A stretch of DNA of 26,043 bases from Gamarada debralockiae (Eukaryota > Ascomycota > Leotiomycetes > Helotiales > Hyphodiscaceae), in contig NXFV01001282.1 in the NCBI GenBank assembly GCA_002803225.1, forward strand, positions 1 to 26,043, written 5' to 3'. Of the stretch, positions 21,472 through 26,043 are shown one piece after another (position 1 is the stretch's first letter; each line of letters begins with the position of its first letter). Made by a program: the position numbers and the translations under genes. The notes under the pieces are model-generated. The model did no database searches. It was given only the letters and a program-made list of their open reading frames with translations, and was not told the DNA's origin.

Positions 21472-22623
21472 ATGGCACAGGTACACGGGCAATGTGATAC
21501 AAATTTTGGAGAGCTCAAATCGCTTCTCCAAAAGTTCGTCGAATCTGGCGAAGAGCTAGGAGCTTCTATCGCTATTAACCTCGACGGGAAAAATGTTGTC
21601 GACATTTGGGCTGGGTACACAGATAGTGGCCGGAACCGACTTTGGGAAAAGGATACTATTACCAATGTGTGGTCCACCACAAAGACAGTGGTCGCTCTCG
21701 CAGCGCTGATGCTTGTCGACCGTGGACTCTTGGATGTCAATGCCAAGGTGTCAAAGTACTGGCCTGAGTTTGCTGCCAACGGCAAGGAAGATATCGAAGT
21801 TCGCCATTTCCTATCCCACACATCCGGCATTGCAGGCTGGGATGAGCCGATGACTATAGAAGATGTCTATGATCTCGAGAGATCTACAGCAAAGCTGGCA
21901 CAACAGGCTCCATGGTGGACCCCTGGCACTGCATCCGGCTATCATTTCCTTACAATGGGGCATCTGGTTGGGGAGTTGGTGCGTCGAACTACCAGGAGGA
22001 CCTTGACGCAGTTTGTTGCCGAAGAAATCGCTGGCCCTCTCAACGCAGACTTCCAAATCGGTGCAGTACAGCAAGACTGGTCCAGGATATCAAATATCGT
22101 CCCTTTTCCTCCTCCCACTGAGTTTCCTAAGTTGGAGCCAAATTCTGTTGCTGCTAAGGCGATCTTAAATCCGCTTCTAGATCCCAATTTTGCCAACAGC
22201 GCCGCCTGGAAAAACGCCGAACTCGGCGCAGATAATGGCCATGGTAATGCTCGTTCGGTGACCCGCATGCTCTCCGCTATTACGCTAGGGGGTCAAGTGG
22301 ATGGTATACAGCTACTATCACCAAAGACTATCGATCTCATCTTCCAGGAGCAAGCACGTGGCGTTGACCTTGCAATGGGGCTGCCTGTACGTTTTGGAAT
22401 CGGATTCGGCCTGCCCGGGGAAGAAGACACATTTGTAGATGATTGGATGCCCAAGGGCCGGGTTTGCTATTGGGGCGGTTGGGGTGGTTCAGTGGTGATT
22501 ATGGACCTTGACCGAAAGGTGACTTTATCGTATGTTATGAACAAAATGGATAACGGAGGTGCGGGAAACAATCGTTGCCAAGCTTATGTAAAGGCTGTCT
22601 ACAAAGTGCTAGGTGTCGCTTAG
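21472..22623 (+). CDS. Class C beta-lactamase/esterase-fold serine hydrolase
   Basis: A single uninterrupted exon of 383 aa, normal length for the beta-lactamase family (PF00144). The nucleophile motif S-x-x-K is S68-T-T-K71, near the family's usual position. The tyrosine motif equivalent is Y157-H158, and the third motif (KTG in lactamases) reads WGGWGGS at 334-340. The LLDVNAKVSKYWPEF and FLSHTSG stretches are also typical. There is no signal peptide, so it is probably cytosolic. Fungal relatives include esterases and LovD-type acyltransferases. The WGG form of motif 3 suggests an esterase or transesterase and not an antibiotic-degrading enzyme; the substrate cannot be told. No biosynthetic neighbours are seen. 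All motifs are intact, unlike the damaged genes on both sides. Confidence 0.92.
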   Translation: MAQVHGQCDTNFGELKSLLQKFVESGEELGASIAINLDGKNVVDIWAGYTDSGRNRLWEKDTITNVWSTTKTVVALAALMLVDRGLLDVNAKVSKYWPEFAANGKEDIEVRHFLSHTSGIAGWDEPMTIEDVYDLERSTAKLAQQAPWWTPGTASGYHFLTMGHLVGELVRRTTRRTLTQFVAEEIAGPLNADFQIGAVQQDWSRISNIVPFPPPTEFPKLEPNSVAAKAILNPLLDPNFANSAAWKNAELGADNGHGNARSVTRMLSAITLGGQVDGIQLLSPKTIDLIFQEQARGVDLAMGLPVRFGIGFGLPGEEDTFVDDWMPKGRVCYWGGWGGSVVIMDLDRKVTLSYVMNKMDNGGAGNNRCQAYVKAVYKVLGVA

Positions 22624-23715
22624 TATGCGTTGCGTAACTGGCAAGTCTGCGTTGAAATTTCCCAGAAGCATATTGTTAAAACAGTACTTGGGTCAAGGCA
22701 TATCTGTCAAATTTCATAATAAGTCAATTGCAACACAATGCTATGATGACTCGGGTGGCCATACACTTCTAGTTTGAGGACAAAGTTTGAGCTTAGGAGG
22801 TTACAAGCTTATTTTATCTGACGGTGAGGAAAATTGAGAGCTGTCAAAGGTTGATGGCAACGAAAAGCAATGGCACGGAAAGTCTTAAAACATTGTGTCT
22901 GTTTATTTCCCTACAATTCATCTAATGTCCCGTCCAGAAAAGGGCGAGAAACAAACCCAAACGTGTCCTTCTCCCGCTTCCCGTTGCTATTCATCTGCGC
23001 CCTCTCCTACGAAACCCCTTTGTTGTATCTGCTTAGGATAAATACGAGGCGTATTTATTTTTTTTCATTTACCGTGCTGTGATATGTCATCGGTTGGCCT
23101 ACCGCGATAACAGCCTGCGACTTACGCGACATACTTTTCCTGAATATGACTATGTTCTGTGCCAAGAAGGGTGGGTTCTCTGCCGAGAAGGGTGGGTTCT
23201 GTGCCGGGAAAGATGGGTTCTGTCCCGAGAGGGAGGGTCTGTGCCAAACATCCTGGTTCGGCACAATAGTTTGTGACTTGAGTTCTAGAACTTAACTCTT
23301 TGCAATTATACGCTTGTTAAGTATGAAGTCTGTATTTGGTAGCTGGAGGTGATCAACTCGCTTGGAAAATGCATCAATCTATTGTAGCATCCCATTGAGC
23401 TAAGCATGCACAAATTTAGATACCGTCTGACATTTAATTTTGGTATAAACCAGTAGCTGGAAGTATCGATCGTTTCCCTTTCTATTATCGAAGGGGCCTT
23501 TGAAATAGCTGATTAATAATTCGTCTTCGGGGGGAAGTTTTTCAAAGTCTGTCGGCCCCGGAAATAAGTAGACGACATACGGAGGCGAGGCTGTTTGATC
23601 GATATCCGAGCACCCGATATTTCCAAGATGAATGCATATGAATAGGGATGAGTTTCTCCACAGGGTGATCTCTTCTTCTAATGCTGTATATGAGCTCATA
23701 CGCGACCATTAATAA
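22624..23715. other. Gene-free spacer with a minisatellite
   Basis: About 1.1 kb. Apart from the array at 23154-23257 it holds only short frames. One minus-strand frame (23699-23400, 99 codons, ATG start) has ordinary amino-acid composition but no family resemblance, so it is not called. The unplaced first exon of the MFS gene may lie at the right end. Confidence 0.45.
23154..23257. repeat. 21-bp tandem repeat, about 4.9 copies
   Basis: Units start at 23154, 23175, 23196, 23217 and 23237; the last step is 20 bases, from loss of one T. The consensus begins GTTCTGTGCCGAGAAGGGTG. A 21-base period could encode seven-residue repeats, and a minus-strand frame does so, but there is no sign that it is translated. 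Confidence 0.9.
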
Positions 23716-25363
23716 TGTCATTGCCATCGTGAAGAACAAAACATTCTCTTGTTGCCGTCCCGCATCTGGCCTTGGAAATTGGACAGCTTCTTTCGCCATG
23801 GAGCAGATCGAACGCATACTCTCGTGCCTGTTGCAAAACCCTACCGTTCAGGCAATGTCGATTCAGATGTAATCCTACAATTAGACGAAAATGGCCACGT
23901 CAATTTCGCGCCAGGCGATGTTGAGAATCCCAAGAATTGGTCATCTGGAAGAAGATGGTATATCACACTTGTTACGGTGTCGATGGTCATGAATGCCACT
24001 TTTGCTTCCTCGGCTCCTTCAGGGTGCATTGAAGTGAGCACGACATACTTTTATCTGCCATCAATTACTGACCCTATTGTCCTAGAGCCTAGCGAAAGAA
24101 TTCCGCATTTCGGTTACAGTGGCCCAGTTAGATATCACTCTCTTCCTCCTCGGATATTGCGCTGGTCCTTTGTTCTTCGCCCCACTTTCCGAATTCTACG
24201 GTCGACGATATATCTTTTACATTACTTTCTTGAGCTATACAGCATTCAACTTTCTCTGCGCATTTGCTCCAAACTTCGGCGCTCTCTTAATTGGCCGATT
24301 TTTAACTGGCACGTTCGTCAGCAGCGCTCTCTCGAATGCCCCGGGGATGCTGGCGGATCTATGGAATCCCGTTGAGCGAGGCAACGCAATGGCAGTATTT
24401 TCGTGTGCTACGAATGTAGGCCCAGCGCTGGGCCCGGTCGTGGCAGGTTTCTTAGAATTAAAGAAGGATTGGAGATGGAGCTTTTACGTCCTCTTGTGTA
24501 TGGCCGGGGGAACGTCCTTTTTCATGTTCACAATCCCAGAAACATTGCCAAGTGCGGTTCTGCAGAATAAAGCAAGACGACTGCGGAAACGAAAGATACC
24601 CGGATATGAAAATGTACAGGCACCAGGAGAAGCGACCGACCGAAGACTGAAGGGAATCTTCAAGATCGCGTTGACAAGACCGTGGATCATCCTTTTCGAC
24701 CCAATCTCTTTCCTCATTGCCATGTACATGTCAGTTATATACACTTTGCTGTACATGCTTTTCACGCTCTACCCGATTGTCTTCCAACAGAGACGAGGCT
24801 GGAATTCTGGAGTTGGGGAGTTGCCTTTGATCGGGACCGCGATTGGGCCATGTCTTGGCGGCATCGTCGTCTTCATCCATTCCAATCAAAGCCGGAAGAG
24901 ATTGGCGCAAGGTCATCAACCACAACCCGAAGATCGATTACCACTTGCAATGATCGGCGGCGTGGGCTTTACGGTTACAATGTTCTGGTTTGCTTGGACA
25001 GGTGAGGATGACAGCATACACTGGTTTGTTCCGACGCTTGCTGGAGTATTTCTCTCAGCATCAATCATGCTCATCTTCGTTACTTGCATCAATTATCTGA
25101 CAGATACATACATGATGTACGCGGCGAGCGCGATTGCAGCGAATACAGTGGTTAGATCAGCCGCAGGTGCATCAGCGCCGCTGTTCACGCAGCGCATGTT
25201 CAATGTCCTCGGTGTTGGTGGTGGCGGATCGTTGATTGGAGGTCTTGCTGCGGTGTTAGCAACTATTCCTTTTGTCTTTACAAGTATGGTGAGGGAATTC
25301 GAAGGAGGTCGAAGTTTGCGCCGACACTACCGAAGAATGCGAAGGACGAGAAGGGATTTGTGA
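23716..25363 (+). CDS. MFS transporter, DHA1 drug/polyamine type; start unclear, C-terminus frameshifted
   Basis: Exon 23716-24033 and exon 24086-25363 are joined by a 52-bp intron (GTGAGC, TTACTGACC branch area, CCTAG, phase 0). The product matches fungal DHA1 proton antiporters: NPKNW before the first helix, then MNATFASSAPSGCIE. The loop 2-3 motif PLSEFYGRR is at 24179-24208 and the antiporter motif GPALGPVVAG at 24419-24448. About 12 helices follow, to PFVF near 25276. The first exon has no in-frame ATG after the stop at 23713, so an upstream exon is needed or the start is lost. After PFVF the frame turns into an Arg-rich tail ending at 25363. The family-like tail (YGEGIRRRSKFAP) continues in another frame, open to TAA at 25483-25485. 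This suggests one T lost from the TTT at 25277-25279. Pseudogenisation or a sequence error are both possible. Export of drugs or small metabolites is the family role. Confidence 0.8.
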
Positions 25364-25979
25364 AGAGTGGCAAAGTGCGAAAAGAAGAGGAAGGATGTAT
25401 GTGGGGTCAAGGGGAAGAGACCGCTAGAAGTAAGAATTTGAGTGATGGTGTTACGCCGCTTTCAGATTATTCTGACAGAGTATAAGTAACGTCACTGCTG
25501 ATTTTGTGGCATTACTACTGGCATGTACGGCTTTGGTCATTAAAATTTCGCACCTCATACCATTTTCCATGTCCTCGGGTTTGCACCCTATTATATTATC
25601 TACAAGCAAATTGTCTAAAATCGAACGAACTGTTCTCCTTACATTATTTCTATGACTTGTACTAGTATATTAGACATAATTTACAGTTTTTTGTTCTAGT
25701 TCTGCGTTCTGGATCGCTACCATCTAGTTAGGGATAGCAATGACCAGATCTCTTCTCCCTGCAAGTCAAAACGGACTTAAGATGTGCGGCGGTTTTCGGC
25801 CAATCGAATACAAGGTAAAGGGACTGGGAAGCTGTCGAACATTATAGCTTGGACTGGGCAAGAACTCATATATCGTGATGAACAGCAGAAAGGGACTTAG
25901 GTGCGAGGGTCCGAATAAGGTTTGACCGGGGAAACTATCTCTGACAAGTAAGCATGGTTCCTAGGATTTCGACCACGGT

Positions 25980-25982
<3 letters not shown>
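25364..25982. other. Right-end spacer, no gene seen
   Basis: The first 122 bases carry the displaced C-terminal frame of the MFS transporter. The rest has no recognised gene, RNA or repeat. Confidence 0.45.
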
Positions 25983-26036
<54 letters not shown>

Positions 26037-26043
26037 ACCCCCC
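25983..26043. repeat. Poly-C run at the window edge
   Basis: 54 consecutive C, one A, then six C to the last base. No other tract in the window approaches this. It is not the usual fungal telomere repeat. A sequencing or assembly artefact at a contig end is the likeliest reading. Confidence 0.9.

Noticed and set aside
23400..23699. 99-codon minus-strand frame with ATG, divergent from the MFS gene
   Set aside because: Composition is ordinary, but there is no recognised family and the size is within chance for this spacer; kept only as a note.
25983..26043. Telomere at the right end
   Set aside because: A pure C run with one A does not show the fungal telomere unit.

Overview
The window looks like nuclear DNA of a filamentous ascomycete, most likely Leotiomycetes-like (the class is a guess from protein resemblance). 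Genes lie on both strands in no operon-like order. They are broken by short introns of 44-178 bp, mostly 44-74, with GTRAGT/GTATGT donors and CTRAC-type branch sites. The proteins belong to fungal families: a GPI-type Cys-rich surface protein, a secreted-type histidine acid phosphatase relative, fungal AAA and STAND/NACHT-like proteins, a MARVEL protein, and a DHA1 drug-type MFS transporter. All exon joins were worked out by hand from splice signals and reading frame; none is backed by transcripts.

Layout. 1-656: a 46-bp tandem array whose units fold into small hairpins, then a degraded tRNA-like patch and small repeats. 657-2095 (-): multi-membrane protein with a large glycosylated loop, 5' end unresolved. 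3360-4449 (-): two-exon surface protein built from a duplicated six-Cys module. 4450-6824: gene-free. 6825-8311 (+): histidine acid phosphatase relative with RHGDR but no HD proton-donor motif. 8513-11177 (-): 866-aa membrane protein. 11891-14339 (-) and 14754-16708 (+): a divergent pair, a six-exon AAA+ ATPase and a six-exon STAND/NACHT-like protein with a degenerate P-loop and no C-terminal repeats, sharing a 414-bp promoter. 17810-18354 (+): MARVEL-type four-helix membrane protein. 19142-20158 (+): fungal kinase-like gene with an in-frame TAA. 20441-21011 (-): 5'-truncated and frameshifted zinc-knuckle (CNBP/Gis2-like) fragment. 21472-22623 (+): intact class C beta-lactamase/esterase-fold protein, with copies of one 21-bp motif on both sides. 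23716-25363 (+): MFS transporter without an in-frame ATG and with an apparent one-base deletion near its C-terminus. 25983-26043: 54 consecutive C, probably a contig-edge artefact.

The genes do not form an obvious biosynthetic cluster. The right half (19-25.5 kb) holds three damaged genes close together plus shared minisatellite motifs, so it reads as a decaying accessory stretch. The best candidate for a little-studied functional unit is the divergent AAA ATPase / STAND-like pair.
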